A stretch of DNA of 64,000 nt from Pelagicoccus sp. SDUM812002 (GTDB lineage: Bacteria > Verrucomicrobiota > Verrucomicrobiia > Opitutales > Opitutaceae): positions 1 to 64,000 of the forward strand of contig NZ_JARXHX010000009.1 in assembly GCF_031127835.1 (NCBI RefSeq), written 5' to 3'. This document shows positions 27,132 to 35,819 of the stretch, in pieces (position 1 is the stretch's first letter; every line of letters starts with the position of its first letter). The position numbers and the translations under genes were made by a program. The notes beneath the pieces are model-generated. The model was not told the origin of the DNA, did no database searches, and was given only the letters and a program-made list of their open reading frames with translations.

Positions 27132-29324
27132 ATGACTGGCTCTGTTTTGGAATCTCTTTGCGGTGTGTGGATAAGCCCGGAGGGCGTAGCTCATTTGACT
27201 TGGGCGAATTCGACTGGAGAGCGTCGGGAGGAAACGAAGCCCTTTGTACCCTTTGTCTGGGGACGGGAAGAGTTTGCGTCGGCAGAGACCGAAGGTGTCG
27301 TAGCGGAGAGTTTGTCAGGGAATGGTGAATACAACCATCTCGTCCGGTTCGACTCCTTGGATCGTTATCGTGGATTTGTAAAAGAGCATGGTCGTGGTGG
27401 CTCCATCGATTGGATACGTTTGTTGGAAAGCCAATTCCTGATGGAGCAACGGCTCCGGCTCTTCGATGGAATGAAGTTTGCCGATCTGCGGCGGCTTCAG
27501 CTCGATATCGAAACAGCCTGCGAAGTAGAAGGGGCTTTCAGCAGCCCAACTCGAAAAGGGGATCGCGTGCTCGCGATCGGGTTACGCTGTGGGGACAAGG
27601 TCGAAACGCTTGTTTTGGAAGAGCGCACTGACGCAGCGGAACGCGCATTGCTCAAACAGTTGAACGAGCGTATTCAGAGCCTGGATCCGGATGTGATAGA
27701 AGGGCATAACATCTTCAAGTTCGACCTCGATTATCTGTGGCGCCGTGCTAGGCGCTTCAAGCTTGGGAGTCAGTGGGGCCGCTATGGCCAGGATGCGAGC
27801 TTTCGCAAGACACGGATTCGTGTGGCGGAGAGAATGATAGACTATACGCGTTGTGATATTCCCGGTCGGGCCGTGGTCGACACATATTTGCTGGTGCAAA
27901 TCTTCGATATCACTACGCGCGAACTGATGTCGTATGGTCTGAAGGACGTAGCAAAATTCTTTGGCGTGACTTCTCAAGAAGGCGAGGAGCGGACATACAT
28001 CGAAGGAGCAAAGATCCAGTACATGTTCGATGACGACCGAGAGACCTTTCTGGACTATTTACGCGATGATTTGCGGGAGACCGAGGGAGTCGCAAATCGC
28101 TTGTTACCCACTTATTTCGAACAGGCGAAAGCGTTTCCGACGACACTGCAAGAAGCCTGTTTGCGCGGTTCCGCCAGCAAAGTGGACCTCGTATTTCAAG
28201 AGGAGTACTATCATGCGCGTGCGACTTGTCCGATGCCTGGCGAGGTGAGTTCCTTTGAAGGAGGTTATACCGCGAGTTTCGCCGAAGGTATTTACGAAAA
28301 AGTGCTGCATTTCGACGTGGCTTCGCTGTATCCGAGCTTGCTCTTGCTGATCAATCGAAACCCCAAGCGTGATCATCTGCAGGTTTTCATCCCGATGCTC
28401 AAGCGCCTACGGGAATATCGACTTAAATATAAGAAGCTGGCTCGAGAGATTGAAGATCCGTCATTGGCGGGTGAATACGATGCGCGACAGACTAGCTTCA
28501 AGATTTTGATCAACTCCTTTTATGGTTACCTCGGTTTCTCCGGAGCACGGTTTGGCGATGCGGAGTTGGCAGCGGAAGTCACGGCCAAGGGACGCGAGAT
28601 CTTGCAGTCCTTGATCGCGTTTTTTCGGGAGGCGGGTTGCGAGCCGCTGGAGGCGGATACGGACGGCATCTATGTCTCGGCTGGGAAGTATTTCGATGAC
28701 GAAGCACGCTTGCTCGCGAAAGCGCAGGAGATATTGCCCGAAGGAATCGAGCTCGAGTACGATGGAAAATATGTATCCATGTTTTGCTACAAGGCGAAGA
28801 ACTATGCATTATATGATGGCGAAAAGGTGACGATTCGTGGATCGGGGCTGCGTTCTCGGGGAATGGAACCGTTCTTGAAAGATCTCACTTGGAAATTGAT
28901 CTATAGTCTTTTGGGCGCGACGAAAGAGGATCCGGTTCGAGTGGCTCTAGATGTCGAGACTCGAATTAAGGATCAGGAGCTGCCGGTAGAGGAAATAGCC
29001 AAATCCGAGGTTCTGAGCCAAAGTCCAGAGGCATACAAAAAGAAGATGGAGACAGTGGGAAAGCCGCGTCGCGCTTCGGCTGAGGTGGCCTTGAAAATGG
29101 AAAAGGCAGTGGGAATGGGAGATCGCGTTTCTTACTTCATCCAACCAAAGAAGACGGGGCAAAGCTCTGATTGGCAGCGAGCGTATCCGGTGGCCGGATA
29201 TGACAAAGAGGAGCGTCCTTACGACCCCGTCTATTACGTCAAAAAGCTCAATGATTGGCGGAAACGATATGCAACTTTTTGTCCGGCCTTGATGGAGAAT
29301 CCGGATCAAGGCGAATTATTTTAA
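27132..29324 (+). CDS. Family B DNA polymerase
   Basis: The 730-residue protein contains a full 3'-5' exonuclease: Exo I 'LQLDIET' (~120), Exo II 'GHNIFKFDLDYL' (~190) and Exo III 'YLRDD' (~300). The B-family polymerase motifs are A 'DVASLYPS' (~394), B 'KILINSFYGYLG' (~455) and C 'ADTDG' (~511), with the downstream KxY-like 'YKAKNYALY'. All catalytic acidic residues are present, so it should be active. It is shorter than E. coli Pol II (783 aa) and belongs to the type annotated as 'DNA polymerase domain-containing protein' in PVC bacteria. A role in repair or translesion synthesis is inferred. The DUF985 cupin follows 24 bp downstream. Confidence 0.88.
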   Translation: MTGSVLESLCGVWISPEGVAHLTWANSTGERREETKPFVPFVWGREEFASAETEGVVAESLSGNGEYNHLVRFDSLDRYRGFVKEHGRGGSIDWIRLLESQFLMEQRLRLFDGMKFADLRRLQLDIETACEVEGAFSSPTRKGDRVLAIGLRCGDKVETLVLEERTDAAERALLKQLNERIQSLDPDVIEGHNIFKFDLDYLWRRARRFKLGSQWGRYGQDASFRKTRIRVAERMIDYTRCDIPGRAVVDTYLLVQIFDITTRELMSYGLKDVAKFFGVTSQEGEERTYIEGAKIQYMFDDDRETFLDYLRDDLRETEGVANRLLPTYFEQAKAFPTTLQEACLRGSASKVDLVFQEEYYHARATCPMPGEVSSFEGGYTASFAEGIYEKVLHFDVASLYPSLLLLINRNPKRDHLQVFIPMLKRLREYRLKYKKLAREIEDPSLAGEYDARQTSFKILINSFYGYLGFSGARFGDAELAAEVTAKGREILQSLIAFFREAGCEPLEADTDGIYVSAGKYFDDEARLLAKAQEILPEGIELEYDGKYVSMFCYKAKNYALYDGEKVTIRGSGLRSRGMEPFLKDLTWKLIYSLLGATKEDPVRVALDVETRIKDQELPVEEIAKSEVLSQSPEAYKKKMETVGKPRRASAEVALKMEKAVGMGDRVSYFIQPKKTGQSSDWQRAYPVAGYDKEERPYDPVYYVKKLNDWRKRYATFCPALMENPDQGELF

Positions 29325-29348
29325 CGCGGACTGGTCGGAGCTACGGTG

Positions 29349-29810
29349 ATGTGGAAAGAGGAATTAATCGAACGCTTGGGGCTGGAGCGATTGGACCATG
29401 AGGGAGGATGGTTTCGGCGTATTCATACCGGAGCGAAGGATGAAGGCGGTCGGGCCTGCAGTACGACTATCTATGCCTTGTTTACGCGAGAGGAATTCTC
29501 GGCACTGCACCGCTTGGATGCGGTGGAGCAGTTCTTCTTTTTGGATGGGGATCCGTTTGAGGTGTTTCGAATCGGAGCGAATGGGGTGGGCCGAACTGAT
29601 GTCTTGGGTAGGGAAACACCGCATCTGGTTTTCGAGGCGGGGTGCTGGTTTGGAGAAGGGCCGGAGGCGTCTGGGGCTCTGGGCTGGACCTTGATGAGCT
29701 GCGTGGTGACGCCGGGATTTGAATGGGACGGGTTTGAAATCGGAGAGCGGAATGGGTTGTTGGCTGCGTATCCGAAGTTTGGGGAAGAGATTCGGAGGCT
29801 GACGCGGTGA
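29349..29810 (+). CDS. Cupin superfamily protein (DUF985)
   Basis: The 153-residue protein has the DUF985 signature: 'HPEGGW/HEGGWF' near the start, 'STTIYALF', 'FSALHRLDAVEQFFFLDGDP' (mid-protein cupin strands with His and Glu) and 'TLMSCVVTPGFEWDGFE'. These are small beta-barrel proteins related to RmlC-type cupins whose activity is not established. ATG 29349 is preferred over the GTG just before it. Probably cotranscribed with the polymerase. Confidence 0.85.
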   Translation: MWKEELIERLGLERLDHEGGWFRRIHTGAKDEGGRACSTTIYALFTREEFSALHRLDAVEQFFFLDGDPFEVFRIGANGVGRTDVLGRETPHLVFEAGCWFGEGPEASGALGWTLMSCVVTPGFEWDGFEIGERNGLLAAYPKFGEEIRRLTR

Positions 29811-29815
29811 TTTTT

Positions 29816-29848
29816 TAACCACAGATATCACTGATTTTCACAGATGGA
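29816..29848 (+). repeat. Dispersed 'AACCACAGA' intergenic repeat
   Basis: TTTAACCACAGATATCACTG with a following TTTTCACAGATGG belongs to the same family as copies near 48.8, 52.3, 52.5 and 53.0 kb. It lies between the convergent cupin and SIR2-like genes. Confidence 0.6.
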
Positions 29849-29893
29849 TTTTGAAGATGGATGGTTGGCGTTGCCTATGGGGATTGGAGCGAT

Positions 29894-30652
29894 TTAGGTT
29901 ACTAAGTCTTCAATTATTCGGCAGTTCTCTGTTTTTGGTTCTCCGCGTTTCATTAAATTTTCGATCCGCTGCTTGATCGGGTTTGGGTTAGGGTCGACGA
30001 TGACCACTTCTTCGAATTCTCGAATTGTAGCCCCAAGGAGCATGCCCAATTCAGGATCGAGTTCGGAGATTGAGATGCCGTAGAGGATGAGACGTTTGCA
30101 TTTCAAAAGTTCGCGTAGAGCTTCCTCGTGCTGTTTGATCGATTCCGTTTGTTGTGCCTCGTTCCAATACGGTTCTCCCATTGCCTCTGTGGGGAGGTAT
30201 AATGTTTCGGGATATGCTATACTGCCGTGGAGGTGCAGTACCTCTCCGTTGTACCCGTATGTCGTCAGTGTCTTTTCAAGTTGGAGATCCCAGTTTGTTG
30301 TCAATGGAACAATTCCGTCTGTCTTTCCGGAAATGTGTTTAGTGTAAATTTCTGAGAAGTAGCGCCTGAGATGAATATCTTGGGCTTGGTGCAGTTCTTT
30401 CGCTATTTTTGCTTTTATTTTAGATAGATCATCTGATGCTTTCTTAAGGACCTTACGACATTCTTGCTTTTGGGGATCTTTCAGGCCTTTTTGCACTAGT
30501 TGGCGGGCAAAAAAACGCAGTTGATAAACCTGCGTCGAGAAAATGAAATTGGCTAGATGGCCCTTCTCCTCACTCAGGTCAAGGGCACGAAGAACCGGAG
30601 CCCAGCCGTTTTCTATGGACCCTGCTCCTGTCAATAATGCGGTGGTTTTCAT
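29894..30652 (-). CDS. SIR2-like domain protein
   Basis: The 252-residue protein keeps the sirtuin-type NAD-binding hallmarks: 'LLTGAGSIENGW' at residue 6, 'LTTNWDLQLEKTL' near 117 (the TxN.D catalytic-site pattern), 'LHLHGS' near 139 (active-site His) and 'LILYGISISELDPEL' near 188. The 'VVIVDPNPNPI' strand follows near 213. This resembles the SIR2_2 group, many of which are NADases in phage defence. No recognised defence partner is adjacent. Its ATG overlaps the stop of the tRNA-modification fusion gene (ATGA), so the two are translationally coupled. Whether it deacylates or degrades NAD is unknown. Confidence 0.7.
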   Translation of the reverse strand: MKTTALLTGAGSIENGWAPVLRALDLSEEKGHLANFIFSTQVYQLRFFARQLVQKGLKDPQKQECRKVLKKASDDLSKIKAKIAKELHQAQDIHLRRYFSEIYTKHISGKTDGIVPLTTNWDLQLEKTLTTYGYNGEVLHLHGSIAYPETLYLPTEAMGEPYWNEAQQTESIKQHEEALRELLKCKRLILYGISISELDPELGMLLGATIREFEEVVIVDPNPNPIKQRIENLMKRGEPKTENCRIIEDLVT

Positions 30653-32292
30653 GTTTTGTTCTCCTTGTGCTTTTTGACGAAAAGTGGGTAGGGGGAGCTA
30701 GGATTATTCTGGGGATGCTCGACGATGCACTTTTGGTATGAGTCTTCAGGAAGGGCGTGAAACCATTCGAGGACTTGATCGACTTCTTGTTGGGCGCCTG
30801 AATGGGTAGGGTAGAGAGTGACGGACAGGATGCCTGCGGGCTTGAGGATTTCGAGGCTGGCGCGAAGAGCGGTTAGAGTTGTGGAAGCTTGGGTGATTAA
30901 CCTGGTGTCAGCTCCGGGCAGGAAACCAAGGTTGAAGACGATGGCGGCGATTTGACCACGGTGCAGGGCAGGGACCGTCTCTAGAAGGGTTTCGTGGCCA
31001 GCTTTGAGGAGCGTGGTTTGCAAGAGGAGGTTTTGTTTAGCCAGCCGCTGGTAGGTGGCGGAGATAGCTTGTTCCTGTATGTCGTAGGCAAATACATGTC
31101 CGGAAGGGCCGACTTTTTCAGCGAGCCATTGGGTGTCGTGGCCGTTGCCTGCAGTGGCATCGATGGCGGTGTCACCGGGCCTAAGATTGCCGAGGATGGT
31201 TTCTTTGACGACGTTTGTTGCGATCCAGCGTTTGGCCTTGCTGGCGGGCTTTCTTATGAATCTTGAAGGGAGGACTTCGAGAGGGATTGTGGATCTTTGG
31301 GAGAGGCTCTTGATGAGGGCGTCGGCGAAATAGGGGATTTGGAGGGAGCCTTTGCTGCCGAAGCCGTTGAAGGCGATGAGATGCGGGTGTTCGGGGTGTG
31401 GGCCGACGACTGGGTAGGCTCCTGCGGTGGCGGGGCGGACGCCGGCTTGGATATCATCGAACTGCCAGGTGTCGGTACCGAGTTCGGCGTCGAGGAATTG
31501 TTTCAATTCTTGGATACCCGCATGGTCGGGAGTGTCGGTGGGATCGTCCCAATTGTAGGTAGCTCCGACTTGGATGCTGCCATCGTGGCGGGGTACGATG
31601 AATTTTGATTTCAGGATTATTGGGCGGCTTGGTTCCGAGGGGTGGGTTTCGGGTGGAGAATGGAGTTTGATGGTGGCGATGATGCCTTTTGCGGGTTTGT
31701 AGGGGACGAACTGGAAATGAGGGTTGCGGGTGGCGAGGTGGCCTTCTGCGAATATCGCGAAATCGGCGGTGTAGTCACGGAAGGCTAAGCCCTTTTCAGT
31801 GAGGTGGACTTTGTCGTAGTTAAATGTTGATGACAGGAGGCTGTCTTGCTGAGCAAGTTGGGCTTGAAGAAGTTCGAGGAGAGCTTTGGTGTCGAGGTAG
31901 CCGGCGTTGGGGATGGTGAAATGGGTGTCATCTGAGAAGCCGACCCACCGTTGGTGATCGGGATCGCCTTTTCGTTTCTGCCAGATCTGGGCTTCTTGCT
32001 GGTTGGAAAAATAGCGGTGGATGGCGCGTGGGTGGAAGAGAGAGGTGGCGTGTTGTTGTTCGAGTTGTTGGTAGTATGCCTTGGCGTGAGGGATGAGGAT
32101 GTCGGCTTGCCAGACAAGCTTGAGTCGCTTGCCGCCGATAGGGTTTATCAGGCCGGCGGCGACACGGGAGCAGCGGGAGTGCTGGGGCGCGTCCACGAGC
32201 AGCACCTTTTGTCCGTTGGCAGTGAAGCGTTCTGCGAGGATCGTGCCGGCGAGGCCACCTCCGAAGATGATTGCTGTGAGTTGTTTCGGAAT
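30649..32292 (-). CDS. MnmC-like FAD oxidoreductase fused to MnmM (YtqB)-like tRNA methyltransferase
   Basis: The N-terminal ~330 residues form a DAO-family FAD oxidoreductase like the oxidase half of MnmC ('GVRPATAGAYPVVG', 'FNGFGSKG'). The C-terminal ~190 residues are a class I SAM methyltransferase close to B. subtilis YtqB/MnmM ('DATAGNGHDTQWLA', 'VFAYDIQE', 'VFNLGFLPGADT'). MnmC-type oxidase converts cmnm5U34 to nm5U34, and MnmM methylates nm5s2U to mnm5s2U, so the fusion could do both final wobble-uridine steps. The first conventional start (GTG, 32205) would remove the FAD-binding GGGLAG motif. That motif is encoded in the same frame just upstream, down to a stop at 32323-32325. No ATG, GTG, TTG or CTG occurs there, so I place the start provisionally at ATT 32292. 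Confidence 0.8.
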   Translation of the reverse strand: MPKQLTAIIFGGGLAGTILAERFTANGQKVLLVDAPQHSRCSRVAAGLINPIGGKRLKLVWQADILIPHAKAYYQQLEQQHATSLFHPRAIHRYFSNQQEAQIWQKRKGDPDHQRWVGFSDDTHFTIPNAGYLDTKALLELLQAQLAQQDSLLSSTFNYDKVHLTEKGLAFRDYTADFAIFAEGHLATRNPHFQFVPYKPAKGIIATIKLHSPPETHPSEPSRPIILKSKFIVPRHDGSIQVGATYNWDDPTDTPDHAGIQELKQFLDAELGTDTWQFDDIQAGVRPATAGAYPVVGPHPEHPHLIAFNGFGSKGSLQIPYFADALIKSLSQRSTIPLEVLPSRFIRKPASKAKRWIATNVVKETILGNLRPGDTAIDATAGNGHDTQWLAEKVGPSGHVFAYDIQEQAISATYQRLAKQNLLLQTTLLKAGHETLLETVPALHRGQIAAIVFNLGFLPGADTRLITQASTTLTALRASLEILKPAGILSVTLYPTHSGAQQEVDQVLEWFHALPEDSYQKCIVEHPQNNPSSPYPLFVKKHKENKT

Positions 32293-32360
32293 GGGAGTTT
32301 CGGGTTCGTAAATTTGGGTAGACTATGAGGGGCGGTAGCTTTTGGGTGCAAGGCTGCCTT

Positions 32361-32900
32361 ATGAAGATGAAAAAGAAGCCAAACCTTTACCTCGTGGGAT
32401 TTATGGGGACTGGAAAAAGTACGGTGGGTCGACAGGTCGCCCAGCGTATGGGTTTGGCATTCGTCGACAGTGACCACGCGATCGAGGTTTTGCAGGGGAA
32501 ATCGATTCCGGAGATTTTTGCGGCGGAAGGGGAGCACGCTTTCCGTGAAATGGAGAAATCTTTCATAGAATCCGGGCATACTGCTGAGGGAAACCTTGTG
32601 TCATGCGGGGGAGGCCTAGCGGTGCAACCAGGTATGATGAGGCTGCTGAAGTCGCGCGGGTTGGTGTTTTCGCTGATCGCTACGGCCAAGGGAATTTACG
32701 AGCGCACGCGTCACAATTCCAACCGTCCGCTGCTTCAGGTCGAGGATCCACTGTCGGAAATTGAGAAGCTACTGGCAGTACGTGATCCTATCTACCAGAA
32801 AGCTCATTGCTGCATCCTTACGGAAGGCCGTACAGTGAGCGAAGTGGTAAGTCATGTATGCCGATCCTATAAACTTGAGTCAGCTCAGTGGACAGAATGA
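32361..32900 (+). CDS. aroK: Shikimate kinase
   Basis: The 179-residue protein has the Walker A loop 'GFMGTGKST' (~11), 'DSDHAIE' (shikimate-binding Asp, ~34), Arg in 'FREME' (~59), 'SCGGGLA' (~79) and the LID arginine in 'NSNRPLL' (~119). It phosphorylates shikimate in aromatic amino acid synthesis. An upstream ATG at 32325 would add 12 unconserved residues; the ATG at 32361 matches family length. queG follows with a 4-base ATGA overlap. Confidence 0.93.
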   Translation: MKMKKKPNLYLVGFMGTGKSTVGRQVAQRMGLAFVDSDHAIEVLQGKSIPEIFAAEGEHAFREMEKSFIESGHTAEGNLVSCGGGLAVQPGMMRLLKSRGLVFSLIATAKGIYERTRHNSNRPLLQVEDPLSEIEKLLAVRDPIYQKAHCCILTEGRTVSEVVSHVCRSYKLESAQWTE

Positions 32901-34099
32901 TTTCAGGTCAGGAGAAAGAGTCGTTTCGAGAGTCGATCCTGGGTCTAGGTTTCGATGCGGTCCGGTTCACGGATTTGAGTCCGGTGTCGAATGATCGGTT
33001 GAAGGAATGGATCGCGGCTGGCTATCACGCTGACATGGAGTGGATGGCTCGTTCGATAGAGAAGCGTTTGGATCCGAGCCTGGTGTTGGAAGACGCGTGC
33101 TCGGTTATCATGTTGGGGGTAAACTACCTGCCTCCGAAGGAGGAGTCAGCACGCACCCAGACGGGTTTTGCGAAGTATTCGCTGTATCGAGATTACCATG
33201 ACACGGTACTGGCGGGACTAAGGTCGCTCGGCGCAATGTTAGAGGAGCGGTTTGGCTTGGGCTCACAGGATTATCGTTTCTACACAGATACTGGACCGGT
33301 GATGGAACGCGGCTGGGCTGCTGCGGCTGGTATGGGCTGGCAAGGCAAGAATGGTATGCTGATTTCCAAGGAGCATGGGAATTGGCTCTTGCTGGCGACG
33401 GTATTTGTGAGTTTGGATATCGAGGCAGATGAGGGCTTGAAGAAGAATGCACCCTCTGAAAAGTCGAACCACCTGGGTTTGTTGTGCGGGAAGTGTACCC
33501 GCTGTATGGACGCCTGTCCGACGGAGGCGATCGTGGAGCCAGGGATTTTGGATACGCGGAAGTGTATTTCGTACCAGACGATCGAGAATCGAGGGACGAT
33601 TCCGGTTGAACTCAGGGCGAAGTTTGGCGGGCGTGTCTATGGTTGCGATATTTGTTTGGATGTCTGTCCGTGGAATCGCTTTGCCGAAGCGGGGCGTTTA
33701 CAGCTTTTAGAGGCTCGCTATGCTCCAGTGGACTTGGGGCTTTTGGAGCTGTTGCGTTTGGACGTGGCGACCTATCAGGAGGTGTTTCGGAAGATGCCCC
33801 AAAAGCGTACGAAGCGCAGCGGATTGCGTCGCAATGCCTGCGTGGCTGCGGGGAACCTGCTGAGGTGCGAGGACTGGTGGCCGAAGGAAGCGAGCGATGC
33901 GGAGCGGGACGCGTTTTTGGCGGAAGTGAAACGAGAGTTGGTTTCGATTGCGGAGAGCGATGACGAGCCGATGGTGCGAGGACATGCTGTCTGGGCGGTG
34001 TATCAACTTTGTGGTGACGATGCGGATGAATTACTCGCTGAGGCGAAAGACGGTGAGACCGACGAAGGCGTCTTGGCGGAGTATGTGGATGCGGGGTGA
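32897..34099 (+). CDS. queG: Epoxyqueuosine reductase
   Basis: The 400-residue protein has the QueG N-terminal cobalamin-binding domain ('FAKYSLYRDYHDTVL', 'YTDTGPVMERGWAAAAGMGW', 'NWLLLATV'). A ferredoxin-like pair of [4Fe-4S] motifs follows, CGKCTRCMDACPT (~196) and CDICLDVCPWNRF (~249). C-terminal HEAT-like repeats match the tRNA-binding part of QueG. It reduces epoxyqueuosine to queuosine at tRNA position 34. The ATG at 32897 overlaps the aroK stop (ATGA). Together with the divergent MnmC/MnmM fusion, two wobble-base modification genes lie side by side. Confidence 0.93.
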   Translation: MISGQEKESFRESILGLGFDAVRFTDLSPVSNDRLKEWIAAGYHADMEWMARSIEKRLDPSLVLEDACSVIMLGVNYLPPKEESARTQTGFAKYSLYRDYHDTVLAGLRSLGAMLEERFGLGSQDYRFYTDTGPVMERGWAAAAGMGWQGKNGMLISKEHGNWLLLATVFVSLDIEADEGLKKNAPSEKSNHLGLLCGKCTRCMDACPTEAIVEPGILDTRKCISYQTIENRGTIPVELRAKFGGRVYGCDICLDVCPWNRFAEAGRLQLLEARYAPVDLGLLELLRLDVATYQEVFRKMPQKRTKRSGLRRNACVAAGNLLRCEDWWPKEASDAERDAFLAEVKRELVSIAESDDEPMVRGHAVWAVYQLCGDDADELLAEAKDGETDEGVLAEYVDAG

Positions 34100-34135
34100 T
34101 CTCGCAACGCGGGCGGGGTGGAACCCGTCCCTCCG

Positions 34136-34534
34136 TTAAAATTTGTTGTCGATCGCTTCTCGGAAAAAGGCGGGGGGCTTGGTGGGGCGGCCGTCGGGGG
34201 TTATAAAAGCGTGAGTGGTGCTGGCGGTGGCTAAGAGCTCTTCGCCGCGGGTCAGTTGGTAGTCGATCTTGATTTTGATGGACGGCTTTTCGGTAATACG
34301 GGTGTGAATGGTTACTGTATCATCGTATTTAGCAGGGCGTTTATACTTCACGCTGACGTCGAGGACGGGAAGCATGAGTCCGCGGGCTTCGATTTCCTTG
34401 TACGGAAGGCCGTTTTCTCGCAGTAACTCTGTACGGCCAATTTCCATCCATGGTAGGTAGTTGGCGTGATAGACTATACCCATCATGTCGGTTTCCGCGT
34501 AGCGTACTTGGATTGTGGTGACGCTTTCGATCAT
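34136..34534 (-). CDS. YbgC-type 4-hydroxybenzoyl-CoA thioesterase family protein
   Basis: The 132-residue single hot-dog domain has the family active-site motif 'YAETDMMGIVYHANYLPWME' near residue 13, with catalytic Asp and the YH.NYL pattern, and 'KYKRPAKYDD' near 62. It is probably a cytoplasmic acyl-CoA/acyl-ACP thioesterase. It is convergent with queG across a GC-rich imperfect hairpin (about 34108-34134). Confidence 0.88.
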   Translation of the reverse strand: MIESVTTIQVRYAETDMMGIVYHANYLPWMEIGRTELLRENGLPYKEIEARGLMLPVLDVSVKYKRPAKYDDTVTIHTRITEKPSIKIKIDYQLTRGEELLATASTTHAFITPDGRPTKPPAFFREAIDNKF

Positions 34535-34631
34535 GGGAGGAGAGAATGACGGATTGAATCGCGTGACAATAGTCTTCGTTCGAAATCGAGCTAGGCTCGT
34601 TGCAAACTAGATGCTTTCTTAAAACGATTCT

Positions 34632-35819
34632 TCAGGAGCAGAGCTCGACGGCTTGCTCCGATTCGTCGAGAGACGGATCGATGGTGATGTCCCAGCGGTT
34701 GAAGAGGAGGTCGGCCGATTGCAGCCATGTGTTGCGGCGTGCCCACTTCTTGCCGTTGCGTCCCATTTTTTCGCGCAGCTCACGATCTTGGATTAGGGTA
34801 GAGAAAGCGGCCGTGAGCTCGGATTGGTTGCCTGGTTCGACGAGAATTCCGTTCTCGCCGTGGGAGACGGCCTCGGCAACGCCTCCGATGCGGTGGGCGA
34901 TGATGGGGAGTCCGTGGGCTGCAGCTTCCAAGTAAACAAGCCCAAAGCCTTCGACGCTCTTACGGAAGTTGACGCTAGTCATGGAGAAGATGTCAGCTCT
35001 GGCGTAGATGTCCTCGAGCTCTTCGGTCGAGACGTCTCCGAAAAAAGAGACCCCGAAGTCCATCTTTTCGGCGAGCGACCGGAGCTCTGTTTCGTAGCCG
35101 TGTTTCTTTCCGGTGCCGACGAGCCAGAACGTCACCTGCCGGCGAAGCTGGCGGGGAAGTTGGGCGAGGGCTTCGAGGATGAAGGCTTGGCCCTTTCGCG
35201 GATGGATGCGGCCAACGGTGAGGATGTGCACCTTTTTTGAGCTGCGGTTTTGCCGGTTCTCGAGTTCCGCGAAGTCGGAACGTAGGGCGCACGGGGTAAG
35301 AAAAGTCTTACATTTGGCCTCGGGAAAATGCTGTTTCAGTAGGCCATGGGTATATTCGGATGGAGTGCTGATGCGGTCGGCTCGCTTAATGAGGGCGTTT
35401 ACGGCCAGGCGTTTTCCGGGATTGGCGGCGAAGGTTTGGATTTCGGTGCCGTGGAAGGTGAGGATGAGCTTGCGCGGTTTGAAGGACTTGAAGAATTGCA
35501 AGTAGCACATTGCGAGGACTGGACCAGGGTCGCAGAGATACACGATCGCATTTCTCAGGCGTCGACGCTCCCGGATCATTTCCATAGCGAGACGGGCTTG
35601 GCAGGAGAGGTCTTGGCTGCCTTTGAGCTCGAGTCGGCGAATGTCGAAAGGGAAGTCCGAGTCTTCCGGAGAAGCGGTTTTTGGGGCCCAAACCTCTACG
35701 GTGCGGCCTAGTTTGACGGCAGCTCGGGCCATTTCTTCCGTGAATGTGGCTATCCCACCCTTTGTCGGGGCGAACTCGTGTGTGAGTATCAGGATCGGTG
35801 CGCTGGCGGCGTGTTCCAT
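34632..35819 (-). CDS. GT4-family glycosyltransferase
   Basis: The 395-residue GT-B enzyme has a Gly-rich N-terminal 'FAPTKGGIATF' (~16), 'LTFHGTEI' (~121), 'TVGRIHPRKGQ' (~203) and the EX7E donor-site motif 'EGFGLVYLE' (~296), then 'GGVAEAVSHGENGILVEPGN'. This is the retaining GT4 pattern using an activated sugar nucleotide. The acceptor (a surface glycan or lipid) is not inferable. It stands alone between the thioesterase and the divergent ACP/hot-dog gene. Confidence 0.88.
   Translation of the reverse strand: MEHAASAPILILTHEFAPTKGGIATFTEEMARAAVKLGRTVEVWAPKTASPEDSDFPFDIRRLELKGSQDLSCQARLAMEMIRERRRLRNAIVYLCDPGPVLAMCYLQFFKSFKPRKLILTFHGTEIQTFAANPGKRLAVNALIKRADRISTPSEYTHGLLKQHFPEAKCKTFLTPCALRSDFAELENRQNRSSKKVHILTVGRIHPRKGQAFILEALAQLPRQLRRQVTFWLVGTGKKHGYETELRSLAEKMDFGVSFFGDVSTEELEDIYARADIFSMTSVNFRKSVEGFGLVYLEAAAHGLPIIAHRIGGVAEAVSHGENGILVEPGNQSELTAAFSTLIQDRELREKMGRNGKKWARRNTWLQSADLLFNRWDITIDPSLDESEQAVELCS

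Noticed and set aside
34100-34135. Bidirectional terminator between queG and the thioesterase
   Set aside because: The GC-rich hairpin is imperfect and has no convincing T-tract on either strand.
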